From UBA1413 sp037447215 (GTDB lineage Bacteria; Bacteroidota; Bacteroidia; Bacteroidales; Prolixibacteraceae), in NCBI GenBank assembly GCA_037447215.1, contig JBBIHB010000020.1:1-57817 (forward strand): a stretch of DNA of 57,817 nucleotides, in the 5' to 3' direction. The translations under genes and the position numbers were made by a program. The notes under the pieces are model-generated. The model searched no databases. It had not been told where the DNA came from and saw only the letters and a program-made list of their open reading frames with translations. Below are positions 44,986 to 54,436 of this stretch, in pieces. The stretch's first letter is position 1. Each line of letters starts with the position of its first letter.

Positions 44986-46053
44986 ATGGAAACAATCAGA
45001 AAACTTATTTTTCTGTCAGGTCTGGCCTTGCTGGCCGGTTGTGCAGGCATCCCCAACGGGCAGGAGCAGATCATCAGAAAAGTAAAAATTGAAGCCGTTC
45101 AGCAGGCCGACACCCTGGAGGTAAAGTCTTTCTCTGGGATAATCAGAGAGGCCAATGAAGTTAATCTGGCATTCAGGGTGGCAGGCCCTATTCAGAAAAT
45201 TTATGTAAAAGCAGGCGATTATGTACGGGCCGGCCAACCGGTAGCGCAGATCGATACCCGCGATTACGAAGTGCAATTGCAGGTTGCGCAGGCTCAATAC
45301 GACCAGGTGAGCGCTGAGGCTGGGCGTGTGGTCGAACTTCACAACCGGAATAGTGTGGCTGGCAACGACTTCGACAAGGCCGTTGCCGGTGAAAGAATGG
45401 TGGCCGCACAACTGAAAAATGCCAAAGACCAGTTGAAAGATACCCGGCTGTTGTCGCCGGTATCGGGGTATATCCAGAAGGTGAATTTTATGGAAAACGA
45501 ACTGGTGGATGCCGGAATGCCCCTGGCAACCCTGATCGATGTGGGCCATTACCAGGTAGAGGTTGATATTCCGGTTTCACTCTATATTGAGCGCGATGCC
45601 ATTGTGTCCTTCGCGGGTATCCAACCAGCGGTTTCGGATGAAAGCTTTCCACTGCAACTGCTCAGTTACAGCAAAAAAGCCGACAACAACCAGCTCTATA
45701 AACTTCAGTTGCAGCTCAATCCGTACAGCCTTCCCAAACTGGCACCAGGTATGGACATTGGGGTAAATATTACCCTACGCAGCGGAGTGGAACCCATGGC
45801 TTGTGTACCGCTTAATGCCCTTTTCAACGAGGAAGGTAAATCCTTTGTATGGGTGTATCTGCCAGACGAAGGAATTGTCAGAAAGCATGAAGTAGTAATC
45901 GGGAAACTTACTGGTGACGGGCGCATACGTATTGAGCATGGGCTTCGAAAAGGTGAAAAAATTGTGGTAGCAGGGGTAAATCAACTCATAAACAACCAGA
46001 AAGTTGTGCCCCTTTTGCCGGTTTCGGAAACCAATATCGGAGGGCTGATGTAA
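44986..46053 (+). CDS. RND efflux periplasmic adaptor (membrane fusion) lipoprotein
   Basis: 355 residues from the ATG at 44986, chosen because METIRKLIFLSGLALLAGC is a lipoprotein signal and ACGGAG precedes it; the earlier start at 44923 adds 21 residues without signal character. The adaptor has a lipoyl-like half VAGPIQKIYVKAGDYVRAGQ, an alpha-hairpin (QVAQAQYDQVSAEAGRV to KNAKDQLKDT), the second lipoyl half LLSPVSGYIQKV, and a beta-barrel domain. It bridges pump and outer-membrane channel. Its stop TAA overlaps the pump's ATG, so translation is coupled. Confidence 0.93.
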   Translation: METIRKLIFLSGLALLAGCAGIPNGQEQIIRKVKIEAVQQADTLEVKSFSGIIREANEVNLAFRVAGPIQKIYVKAGDYVRAGQPVAQIDTRDYEVQLQVAQAQYDQVSAEAGRVVELHNRNSVAGNDFDKAVAGERMVAAQLKNAKDQLKDTRLLSPVSGYIQKVNFMENELVDAGMPLATLIDVGHYQVEVDIPVSLYIERDAIVSFAGIQPAVSDESFPLQLLSYSKKADNNQLYKLQLQLNPYSLPKLAPGMDIGVNITLRSGVEPMACVPLNALFNEEGKSFVWVYLPDEGIVRKHEVVIGKLTGDGRIRIEHGLRKGEKIVVAGVNQLINNQKVVPLLPVSETNIGGLM

Positions 46054-49000
46054 TGTGCCTTGCTGAAATGACTTTCCGGAGAAAAGCCATTATCTGGTTT
46101 CTTTTGGCTTGCATGGTTGTGGGAGGTATTCTCGCCTTCTATAGAATAAGCAAACTGGAAGACCCTGAACTGGTGGTGATGATGTCGCAGATAGTAACCC
46201 TCTACCCCGGCGCTACAGCCCATGAGGTGGAGATGCAGGTGACCAACATTATAGAAGAAGAACTGAGTACACTTGGAGATGTGGAAACCATCAGGTCAAA
46301 GTCCATGTCCAACGTTTCCATAGTTTCGGTCATGCTCGAATTATCGGTGCCTCAGGATGAAATTGAACAGCGGTGGGATTTTCTGCGCCGGCGCATGAAT
46401 GAGGTCGTAACAAAGCTTCCGCCAGGCGCCCAAACACCTGTGGTGTTCGACGATTTCGGTGATGTTTATGGCATGTTTTACGCCATGACCGCTGATGGTT
46501 ATTCTTATAAGGAAATGAACAGGATGGCGCATTATATCAAAAGGGAAATGCTGGCCGTAAAGGGTGTTGCACGGGTTGACATTTATGGTGAACAGAACCC
46601 TGTTACCGAAATAGTATTAACACCTTCGAAAATGGGTGAACTGGGTGTATATCCCTTCCAGGTTTTGGCTGCTGTATTGGAACAGAATTCAACCGTATAT
46701 CCGGGCAACCTGGAAACCGGCAAACAGATGCTTAGTCTGTCGGTAAATGGAAAAATATCCAGCACCTCAGATGTTGCAGGCGTGCTTATCAAAGGTCTCG
46801 ATGGAAGTATGTTCAAGCTGTCGGATTTGGCCGAAGTGATCGAAACCTACCCAGAACCAGGCCGGAACACCATGCACCTGAACAATAAAAAGGCAATCGG
46901 CATTTCACTTTCGATGGAATCGGGCGAAAACATTTTGGAAGTGGGAAGTCGTGTCGAAAAAAGGCTGGCCGAAATTCAGAAAAATATTCCGGCCGGGTAT
47001 GCATTCGAAAAGGTATTTTTTCAGCCCGATTTGGTCAAAGGAGCCATAAATGGATTTATGATTAATCTGTTAGCCTCCGTCTTAATCGTTATTATCGTGC
47101 TGATGATATCAATGGGTTTCCGTAGCGGGTTTATCATCGGCACAGGGCTGATATTCACCATTCTGGCTACTTTCCCCATTTTGCTTGCTGCAGGAGGAAC
47201 CCTTCAGCGGATTTCGTTAGGTGCCTTTATTGTAGCGATGGGGATGCTGGTCGATAATGCCATTGTAGTCCTTGATGGTATCCTGGTCGATTTTAAGAAG
47301 GGCGCCGACCGTAAGCTGGCGCTCATCAATCCGGCCAAACGGACGGCCTGGCCATTGTTTGGCGCAACATTTATCGCTGTGGCCGCATTTCTTCCTGTCT
47401 ATCTTTCGAAAGACGCAGCCGGCACCTATGCCCGCGATCTTTTCGTGGTACTTTGTATTTCATTGTTTATAAGCTGGGCGCTGGCCATGACACATGTACC
47501 CCTGTTTGCCGCAAAATTGCTGACCGTAAATAAAAAGAACGACAACCGCGAACTTTTCAGCAGCTTGGGATACCGGAAATTCAGGAAAATTCTGGAAAAA
47601 CTGCTGCATTACAAAACAGTGACCCTCATCGTATCTGCAGTGTTGCTGGCATTGGCAGCATTCAATTTTCAGCGAATCAAAAAAACATTCTTCCCCGACT
47701 TTAATTACAATCAGGTTTATATCGAATATAAGCTTCCGGCCGGAACTAGCCCCCAGAAACTGAATGAAGACCTGCATCGGATTACAGCCCATCTTCTGTC
47801 GCTGAAAGAAGTTCAGCAGGTGGTTGCTAGCCACGGGCAGACACCTACGCGTTATTGTCTGGTGCGGCCAATGGGCGAAGCTGCCGACAACTATGGCGAA
47901 TTGATTGTTAATTTTGAAGACTACGGAACCATGACCCGTATGAAGCCTGTGTTGAGCGATTATATTCACGATAATTATCCCGATGCCACCTCCCGCATCC
48001 GCAAATACAATCTTTCCATCAAAGCAACGCACACTGTGGAAGTGGAATTTACGGGGCCCGATCCGGCAGTTCTCAAAAATTTGAGCCGCCAGGCACAGGA
48101 AATCTTCCGGAATAATCCATACGCCGATCCATACACTATCGAAGATGACTGGGAACCTATGGGACAAGCACTCGAAGCAAAATTTATACAACAGGCCGCC
48201 TTGCGTGCCGGTACCAAACGTTCCGATTTGAGCAACGCCCTGCTGGCCGCTACAGATGGACTGCCAATCGGTGAATATTTTGAAGGACAGGCCAGAGTGG
48301 GCATTGTAATGAAAGTGAGGGACAATAAAGGTAAACGGTTGCAGAACCTCGAGGATATTTCGGTTTGGAACATGATGCCCGATTTGTCGGGTATCAACGA
48401 AAAAACCGTTCAGGATATGCTCCTTGGGATAAAAACGGTTGACGAACTGACAAAAGAATTGGTTAGCCCGGTACCATTGAGCGCCATAACCGAAGGGATA
48501 GACCTTAGCTGGCATGAGCAAGTTGTAAGGCGGGTAAACGGACAGCGCGCCATACAGGTGCAATGCGAACCCATTGACGGATACGCTCCGGCCCTGGTGC
48601 GCAAAACAATGCTCAGAGAGATTGCCGCTATTCCCCTTCCCGACGGATACAGTGCAAAATGGGTTGGCGAGCATGAGCTTCAGGGAGATGCACTGCGCAA
48701 TATTTTCAGCTACCTGCCCATATCCGTTATGCTGATTCTGCTCACCCTCATCCTGCTATTTAACGATTTCAGGAAACCGTTGATCGTGCTGAGCTGCATC
48801 CCCATGGCATTTATCGGTATTGTTCCGGGAATGATCCTGGCCGGGCAGCCATTTACCTTTATGGCCATTATAGGCTCTTTCGGGCTGATGGGAATGATCG
48901 TGAAAAATGCCATTGTGCTGATAGATGAGGCAGAAACACTGATCGCCTCCGGGGCAGAGAAATACCACGCCCTGATTAATGCCACCATTTCGCGTACACG

Positions 49001-49208
49001 CCCGGTTTTGCTGGCTTCGTTCACAACTATCCTTGGTATGATACCGCTTCTGACCGATCCCATGTATGCAAGTATGGCAGTTGCCATCATCAGTGGTTTG
49101 CTGGTAGGTACAATCATCACCCTGATGTTTGTCCCAATTCTTTATGCCGTATTTTACAAGGTGAAACCCGTTGAATTTCAGATAAAAAGTTCAGATCAGC
49201 CATTATGA
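46053..49208 (+). CDS. RND family efflux pump (HAE1/AcrB type)
   Basis: 1051 residues, the full RND length: one membrane helix, a large porter loop, six helices, then a repeat of this plan. The proton-relay aspartate is in GMLVDNAIVVLDG, with the second-half equivalent MIVKNAIVLIDEAE. Porter start: FYRISKLEDPELVVMMSQI. It is a proton-driven exporter of drugs, dyes or bile-salt-like compounds; it lacks the periplasmic metal methionines that would mark CusA with certainty, so substrate is undecided. It overlaps both neighbours by 1 and 4 bp. Confidence 0.95.
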   Translation: MCLAEMTFRRKAIIWFLLACMVVGGILAFYRISKLEDPELVVMMSQIVTLYPGATAHEVEMQVTNIIEEELSTLGDVETIRSKSMSNVSIVSVMLELSVPQDEIEQRWDFLRRRMNEVVTKLPPGAQTPVVFDDFGDVYGMFYAMTADGYSYKEMNRMAHYIKREMLAVKGVARVDIYGEQNPVTEIVLTPSKMGELGVYPFQVLAAVLEQNSTVYPGNLETGKQMLSLSVNGKISSTSDVAGVLIKGLDGSMFKLSDLAEVIETYPEPGRNTMHLNNKKAIGISLSMESGENILEVGSRVEKRLAEIQKNIPAGYAFEKVFFQPDLVKGAINGFMINLLASVLIVIIVLMISMGFRSGFIIGTGLIFTILATFPILLAAGGTLQRISLGAFIVAMGMLVDNAIVVLDGILVDFKKGADRKLALINPAKRTAWPLFGATFIAVAAFLPVYLSKDAAGTYARDLFVVLCISLFISWALAMTHVPLFAAKLLTVNKKNDNRELFSSLGYRKFRKILEKLLHYKTVTLIVSAVLLALAAFNFQRIKKTFFPDFNYNQVYIEYKLPAGTSPQKLNEDLHRITAHLLSLKEVQQVVASHGQTPTRYCLVRPMGEAADNYGELIVNFEDYGTMTRMKPVLSDYIHDNYPDATSRIRKYNLSIKATHTVEVEFTGPDPAVLKNLSRQAQEIFRNNPYADPYTIEDDWEPMGQALEAKFIQQAALRAGTKRSDLSNALLAATDGLPIGEYFEGQARVGIVMKVRDNKGKRLQNLEDISVWNMMPDLSGINEKTVQDMLLGIKTVDELTKELVSPVPLSAITEGIDLSWHEQVVRRVNGQRAIQVQCEPIDGYAPALVRKTMLREIAAIPLPDGYSAKWVGEHELQGDALRNIFSYLPISVMLILLTLILLFNDFRKPLIVLSCIPMAFIGIVPGMILAGQPFTFMAIIGSFGLMGMIVKNAIVLIDEAETLIASGAEKYHALINATISRTRPVLLASFTTILGMIPLLTDPMYASMAVAIISGLLVGTIITLMFVPILYAVFYKVKPVEFQIKSSDQPL

Positions 49209-50614
49209 AGACTATGAAGTATACATCGCTATTTATTGTATGGATGGCCTGGCTTCAAGGAGCTGGGCAGGAAACCATGACCCTGCAGCAATCCCGGGAG
49301 CTGGCACTTCGGAAAAATGAGAACCTGAAAGTTGCCGGCAAACAACTCGAAAAAGCCGAAACACTGAAGGCCATAGCACGAACCTACATATTGCCCAGTT
49401 TCTCTGCTACCGGCATGGGCATATATCAGAGTAAGGATTTTGAAATGGAGCTTATTTTACCTACACAAAAGCCTAATCTAATGACCGGTGAACTGGAGCC
49501 CAACCTGCTTATCGACCCTTCTACAGGCTTTCCGGTTGTGGGGCGTGATGGGAACCCAATATTCAACATGTACGCCTGGCTTCCGTTGAATGTGAGCCTG
49601 AGCGGGGCGTATATGGCCGGAATTGCTATGGAACAGCCCATTTATGCAGGCGGAAAAATCAGCACTGGCAACAAAATGGCCGATATCGGTATCGAAATGG
49701 CTGTCGAAAACCTGACACTTCAGCAGATGAACACCCTCGAAGAAGCAGATAAGGCCTACTGGACTTACATTTCAGTATTGGAAAAGGTGAAGCTGGCAAT
49801 TCAGGCCGTGAACATGCTCGACGAAATTGTTCAAAAGGCCCGGAATGCGCATGAGATAGGCCTGACCAACCGGAACGACCTGCTGAAAGCGCAGGTGGGA
49901 TACAATAATGCACGGCTCAATCTTCAGAAGGCACAAAACGGACTTGAACTCAGCCGCATGGAACTTTGCCGTGTTACCGGGCTCAATCTCGATACCAAAA
50001 TAACTGCGTTGGATACTTTAATTCAGATGAATAGTCTGACAGACATTTTTTTAGGAAATGAGACGGTTGAACAAAGGCCAGAATACAGGTTATTGAAGAA
50101 AAACATCACCCTGAAGGAGCAAAACATTAGGCTTACCAAAGCCGATTTCATGCCTGTGGCAGGGATACAGGCAGGGTACAACCATATTGGGGGAATTGAA
50201 TTCAGTGGAACCGATTTTTCAAATACCAGCCTGAATGTGCTGGCTTCGGTGAAAATTCCATTGTTCCATTGGGGTGAAGGGATGAAAAAGATCAATGCTG
50301 CCAAAATCGACAAGGAGATTTCGCAGATTGAAATAGAAAAGAACCAACAACTGTTGCAGCTCGAAATGGAACAGGCACGGCTGAACCTTCAACTGGCCAT
50401 AGAACGCATCAGGATGAACGAAAATGCCCTCGAACAAGCCGAAGAAAACCTGAGGCTGTCGCGCGATAATTACGAAGTGGGCATGGAAACCGTTATCGGG
50501 TACCTGATGGCGCAAACACAGTGGCAACAAGCCCGGAGTGAGCTGATTGATTCGAAAACCGATTTCAAAATAAAGGAAACAACCTGGTTAAAAGTAACCG
50601 GCAGGTTAAAATAA
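49205..50614 (+). CDS. TolC family outer-membrane efflux protein
   Basis: 469 residues with a signal peptide (MKYTSLFIVWMAWLQGAGQ) and two repeats of long coiled-coil helices, e.g. NENLKVAGKQLEKAETLKAIA and VEQRPEYRLLKKNITLKEQNIRLTKADFMP, the latter being the TolC family repeat start. It forms the outer-membrane channel of the tripartite pump. ATG overlaps the pump's stop by 4 bp. Confidence 0.93.
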   Translation: MKTMKYTSLFIVWMAWLQGAGQETMTLQQSRELALRKNENLKVAGKQLEKAETLKAIARTYILPSFSATGMGIYQSKDFEMELILPTQKPNLMTGELEPNLLIDPSTGFPVVGRDGNPIFNMYAWLPLNVSLSGAYMAGIAMEQPIYAGGKISTGNKMADIGIEMAVENLTLQQMNTLEEADKAYWTYISVLEKVKLAIQAVNMLDEIVQKARNAHEIGLTNRNDLLKAQVGYNNARLNLQKAQNGLELSRMELCRVTGLNLDTKITALDTLIQMNSLTDIFLGNETVEQRPEYRLLKKNITLKEQNIRLTKADFMPVAGIQAGYNHIGGIEFSGTDFSNTSLNVLASVKIPLFHWGEGMKKINAAKIDKEISQIEIEKNQQLLQLEMEQARLNLQLAIERIRMNENALEQAEENLRLSRDNYEVGMETVIGYLMAQTQWQQARSELIDSKTDFKIKETTWLKVTGRLK

Positions 50615-50620
50615 ATGCGG

Positions 50621-50628
50621 TAAATTTG
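50621..50628 (+). promoter_or_regulatory. -7 box before the sensor kinase, near-leaderless
   Basis: TAAATTTG lies 6 bp before the ATG at 50635, the same spacing as at 41302-41316. It may provide separate transcription of the kinase-regulator pair from within the efflux operon. Confidence 0.4.
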
Positions 50629-50634
50629 CAGAAA

Positions 50635-51690
50635 ATGGTACAATTCAAAGAGCGAATGAACAGCGACCTCATTTTTATAAGCCGGTTATCATCCTACAAA
50701 GGCAGGTCAGTCCTGTTCCGTATTGGCGTGGTTAGCGCTGTTGCACTCGCTTTTATGCTGTTTGCCGACTTTATGGCTACCGAAGAGGGAATTGTAATTC
50801 CCATCAATCAGTACATCAAGGTCATCATCGTTTTCAATATTCTTTCGGAGGTTAACGTCCTGCTCGACAATGTATTTGAACGCAATATCCCAATTCCGTC
50901 GCGTATAAAACTGAGGGTGTTGCTGCATATTGTTGCAAGCCTGGCTGTCGGGTTTGTGGCACTGTTCTATTTCGAAGCCAATATAAACAATGTGGCAGTG
51001 TTAAACCAACCAGTTACCTGGCTGATGTTTGCCTTTGGATTGATTTTCGTTTTCAGCCTCATTATGGTCTCCCTCAGTCTGCGGTTTGTTGCCAAATGGA
51101 TGTCCACACAGCAGGAAGTGGAAGAACTCAGGCAGTTACAGATGAAAAATGATTATAATGCACTACAGGACCAGTTAAACCCGCATTTTCTGTTTAATAA
51201 CCTGAGTGTGCTGAAATCGATGATCCGTTATGATACCGATGCGGCGGTAGCTTTTACGCAAAACTTCACCGACACTTATCGGTACGTTCTTCAAAGCCGC
51301 GACCGCACAACGGTAAAGCTGGCCGAAGAACTCGAATTTATCCGGTCGTATGTCGGACTTCACATCCAGCGAATGGGTGAAGCGCTAAAGGTGAATTATG
51401 ACATTGATCCTTTGCTCGAAAGTCGGCTGATACCACCACTTTCGCTGCAACTGCTGGTCGAAAATGCCATCAAGCATAACATTGCTTCCAAAGAAGAGCC
51501 GCTTGAAATCAGGATAAGTACCGCAGGAAAATCGATTTGTGTTGAAAATTCTTATCAGCCTAAAGAAAGCTCCTATTCTTCCTCGAAAGGTCTTAAAAAC
51601 CTGACAGCGAGGTACGAATACCTGACCGAATGTAAGGTCAGCATAATTCAGGAAGATAAAATATTTAAAGTAGGATTGCCACTTTTATAA
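50635..51690 (+). CDS. LytS-type sensor histidine kinase
   Basis: 351 residues from the ATG at 50635; the TTG at 50626 falls inside a -7 box. Four hydrophobic segments (about 27-160) form the sensor; a short coiled coil leads to the His_kinase domain with the phospho-acceptor in LNPHFLFNNLSVLKSMIRYD, and a reduced ATPase domain with LVENAIKHN. There is no HAMP or PAS domain. It follows the efflux genes with an 11-20 bp gap and precedes its regulator by 9 bp, so it probably senses a membrane signal and controls the pump. Confidence 0.92.
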   Translation: MVQFKERMNSDLIFISRLSSYKGRSVLFRIGVVSAVALAFMLFADFMATEEGIVIPINQYIKVIIVFNILSEVNVLLDNVFERNIPIPSRIKLRVLLHIVASLAVGFVALFYFEANINNVAVLNQPVTWLMFAFGLIFVFSLIMVSLSLRFVAKWMSTQQEVEELRQLQMKNDYNALQDQLNPHFLFNNLSVLKSMIRYDTDAAVAFTQNFTDTYRYVLQSRDRTTVKLAEELEFIRSYVGLHIQRMGEALKVNYDIDPLLESRLIPPLSLQLLVENAIKHNIASKEEPLEIRISTAGKSICVENSYQPKESSYSSSKGLKNLTARYEYLTECKVSIIQEDKIFKVGLPLL

Positions 51691-51699
51691 AATTACGGC

Positions 51700-52458
51700 A
51701 TGAAAGTACTGATCATCGAAGATGAACAACCCAACGCATGGATGCTTGCCGGAATGCTGCAACACCTTAGGCCCGGATGGGAAATTTCAGCCATTCTGGA
51801 AACCGTAAAGAAGAGTGTTGCTTTTCTGCAATCCCATCCGCACCCCCACCTGATCCTGATGGATATCCAGTTGAGCGATGGAATTTGCTTTTCGATCTTT
51901 GAACAGGTAGAAGTGAAAAGCAGTATCATCTTCACCACGGCATTCGACAACTATGCCATTCAGGCTTTTAAGGTAAACAGTATCGACTATCTGCTGAAAC
52001 CTGTGAAAGAGGGTGAACTTGAAAAAGCTTTGGTTAAGCTTGAGCATTTCAGGCAACCGATAGGGCAACCGATGGATTATTCGGAAATTATGCAGGCTAT
52101 TCGGAATGGCAAAAAAGAATATCGCAAGCGGTTCCTCATCGCAGCCGGCAATAAATATTACAAGCTCAACACCAGCGACATAGCCTGTTTTGTCAGCGAA
52201 AGCAAAATAACCACGGCTATTACTTTTTCAGGAGAGCAGCATGTGGTTGACTTTTCTCTCGACCGGCTGGAAGAGGAACTTGATCCCGATCTTTATTTCA
52301 GGGCCGACCGCAAAACCATTATACACATTGAACTGGTATCGCGTTTCGAGGATTATTTCGGCAGTAAACTTATTGTGAAATTGAAAAGTCCGGTAAACGA
52401 CAAAATTTCGGTAAGCCGACTCAAGGCTTCGGCCTTTAGGGTTTGGGTGGGGAAGTAA
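51700..52458 (+). CDS. LytTR-type response regulator
   Basis: 252 residues. Receiver domain with IIEDEQ (acidic pocket), phospho-acceptor D55 in LILMDIQLSDG, and the TTAFDNYAIQAF and DYLLKPVKEGEL segments. The C-terminal LytTR DNA-binding domain (about 145-250) includes RFLIAAGNKYYKLNTSDI and RADRKTIIHIELVSRFE. It is the cognate partner of the upstream LytS kinase. Direct repeats just downstream could be binding sites, but their position after the gene makes this weak. Confidence 0.93.
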   Translation: MKVLIIEDEQPNAWMLAGMLQHLRPGWEISAILETVKKSVAFLQSHPHPHLILMDIQLSDGICFSIFEQVEVKSSIIFTTAFDNYAIQAFKVNSIDYLLKPVKEGELEKALVKLEHFRQPIGQPMDYSEIMQAIRNGKKEYRKRFLIAAGNKYYKLNTSDIACFVSESKITTAITFSGEQHVVDFSLDRLEEELDPDLYFRADRKTIIHIELVSRFEDYFGSKLIVKLKSPVNDKISVSRLKASAFRVWVGK

Positions 52459-52740
52459 ATTATTCTTTTAGCGGCAGTTTGCAGTAAGCAGACATGAAAA
52501 GGGAGCGGCAGTAGGGAGCAAGCAGAACACCGGATACCAAACACCGAATACCGAATGAAATAGGTACAGTGCACTATAATCTTTGTAGCTCACGAACCAC
52601 ACATTTTTCATTTAGGTGCAGTACACCGAAATCTTTTTACTCAAAAAATGGAAAAATCCTTTAAACACGGTACAACTCATTGTTTACCTGTTGTAAACAA
52701 ATCTGAAAAAAGGGGACAGGTAATCATTTCTCTTACATTT
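52459..52740. other. Intergenic region with degenerate short repeats and a 52-bp-spaced direct repeat
   Basis: The left part holds low-complexity iterations (GGCAGTTTGCAGTAAGCAG, then ACACCGGATACCAAACACC and CGAATACCGAAT). Then AGGTACAGTGCACTATAATC (52562) and AGGTGCAGTACACCGAAATC (52614) form an imperfect direct repeat with matching ATCTTT tails, 52 bp apart. No gene is visible. Between two converging genes, it may be a recombination-prone spacer. Confidence 0.5.
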
Positions 52741-52771
52741 CAAAAAAAACCATTCCCCATCCAGGGAATGG
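52741..52771 (-). terminator. Intrinsic terminator for the secreted protein gene at 52836
   Basis: On the minus strand CCATTCCC pairs with GGGAATGG around TGGATG, followed by eight T's. Confidence 0.88.
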
Positions 52772-52835
52772 CATACAAAAATTAAAATCTATGGAAGTAT
52801 TTTTTAAGGTTACTTCCAGACCAAAATCTTAAGGC

Positions 52836-53426
52836 TTACTTTTTTGCAACCAGGTATTCGAAATAATTGTTTTCGGTTACCAGAACCGCACTGTACTCGC
52901 CGGCATTCAGTTTCGAGAAATCGAAAGCATAATTAACTGCAAATTGCGGGTCGAGATGTTTCTCAAAAATTACGTTGTTGTTGCTATAAACAAGGAGCCT
53001 GGTATCTTCTTGTGTAAAATTCAACCACGACAGTTCGAGACGGTCTCCCTTCAACGCGAAAAAAGGCTCCATCTCTTTTCTCTGCTTTACCACTTCCACA
53101 AGGCCATTGCTGATCCTTAATGAGTTTTCCATTTTTTCGTCATTGACTTTTACCGTTAAGATATAGTCTCCATCGCCCAACAACGAAAAATTGTAGTATT
53201 TCGCATAGGTGGTTTCCGGAGTAACCGTACGTTTGTAATATACAACAGCACCTTTGTCGTTTTTCACTTCAACTTCAAATTTGCACTTTTCCTCATTGGT
53301 AGCGTAAACCTTAGTCTTGTTTTTTCCTGCGGGTACGATGCTCACATTCAGGTTACCCGAGGCTAATACTGCACCCGATACTAAAACAAGTGCTGCACCC
53401 ATTAACATTGATTTAATACTTTTCAT
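52836..53426 (-). CDS. Secreted two-domain beta-sandwich protein
   Basis: 196 residues with a clear signal (MKSIKSMLMGAALVLVSGAVLASG). The mature part seems to hold two copies of one unit: YYKRTVTPETTYAKYYNFSLLGDGDYIL and IFEKHLDPQFAVNYAFDFSKLNAGEYSA align, each ending in a strand such as TVKV or LVTE. This resembles DUF3244-like or T9SS-tail-like sandwiches in Bacteroidota. No catalytic motif; likely structural or envelope stress related. Its own terminator follows. Confidence 0.7.
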   Translation of the reverse strand: MKSIKSMLMGAALVLVSGAVLASGNLNVSIVPAGKNKTKVYATNEEKCKFEVEVKNDKGAVVYYKRTVTPETTYAKYYNFSLLGDGDYILTVKVNDEKMENSLRISNGLVEVVKQRKEMEPFFALKGDRLELSWLNFTQEDTRLLVYSNNNVIFEKHLDPQFAVNYAFDFSKLNAGEYSAVLVTENNYFEYLVAKK

Positions 53427-53631
53427 GACTTTTTAATTTAATTGTTTAACAAAATTTGACTTAAATAATCTGTTCTATTTTCTGCTTATATAAATTACAT
53501 GACAAAACTAATGTGCCTGAAAAGCAGATGCAAATTTTTGCGATGAATAGCGGCTAAAACGGGATGTTCACCGGTTTCAATTGCAAAAAACAACTTTCAG
53601 AACTTTGAATTTTGCAGTTATAACTACATTA

Positions 53632-54384
53632 TCAGTCTTTTAGCATCCAACCAAGTAGCTCCTTCATAAATTGATAATTGTCTTTACCTTTCCAAACAAG
53701 GACACTACCATCCGGCATCTGGAATTCAACCCCGCCGATGAATAACCCAACCATGGTGTCGCCGAATGCAGCCAATTTGCCCCCATTATCGAGCTTTACA
53801 TAAGCTCCGTGAATATGTCCGCCTTCTGCATTCATTACACTTAGCGGTATTCCTCCTGTTAAAACACGGCTGCCGCTGTAAGGTAATTCATATCTTCCAT
53901 TGATAAACTCCCCAACAAAACTTATGGCACCCGAATTGCGCACCATGGGGAGATCGCTGCCGAACTCCATCCCAAACGGCCTGACAATTTCATTGGCACC
54001 AAAAGTTTGCATATTCATGCGCCGGTCTTCGTCGGTGAAGAAGACAAGACGGCCTCCTCTTTGTACGAAATTGACGATTGCCCTAATCTCTTTTTCTGAA
54101 CGGGTCTTTTTATCCGTAGCTCCCGATAAGGTTGACAGGACAATCAATACATCTGTTTTTTTCAGCATTTTGCTGTCAACCTCCTGGTCTTCATTGATAA
54201 TAAGCTTAGCTCCCAACTGATTTTCTAACACATCCCGGTAATGTGTAAAAATATCAGGGCTAACTTTCAAGTATTCCGATTTTTCTTCCAAAGAAATATC
54301 AAGGAGTACCATTTTGTTTTGTGCGCTGGTTTCTGAATAATTCAAGCCCACAAAAAGGAAAAGTATCAATAGTGCATTCTTCAT
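53632..54384 (-). CDS. Secreted DUF4350/GATase-like domain protein
   Basis: 250 residues from the ATG at 54384, where a signal begins (MKNALLILFLFVGLNYSETSAQ). The Rossmann-like core TDVLIVLSTLSGATDKKTRSEKEI then AIVNFVQRGGRLVFFTDEDRRMN is typical of DUF4350 or ThuA-like class I amidotransferase folds, without an obvious Cys-His-Glu triad. It is the last of three co-directional genes with the NTF2-like and cupin genes. Confidence 0.65.
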   Translation of the reverse strand: MKNALLILFLFVGLNYSETSAQNKMVLLDISLEEKSEYLKVSPDIFTHYRDVLENQLGAKLIINEDQEVDSKMLKKTDVLIVLSTLSGATDKKTRSEKEIRAIVNFVQRGGRLVFFTDEDRRMNMQTFGANEIVRPFGMEFGSDLPMVRNSGAISFVGEFINGRYELPYSGSRVLTGGIPLSVMNAEGGHIHGAYVKLDNGGKLAAFGDTMVGLFIGGVEFQMPDGSVLVWKGKDNYQFMKELLGWMLKD

Positions 54385-54436
54385 GTTTTTATCGTTATGT
54401 ATTAATTTCATTTTTTTGGTAAATGGCATGTTTTTT

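Noticed and set aside
47460..48674. A 404-codon minus-strand frame inside the RND pump gene
   Set aside because: Long, but opposite a full-length conserved pump; rich in Cys, His and Phe as expected of an antisense frame.
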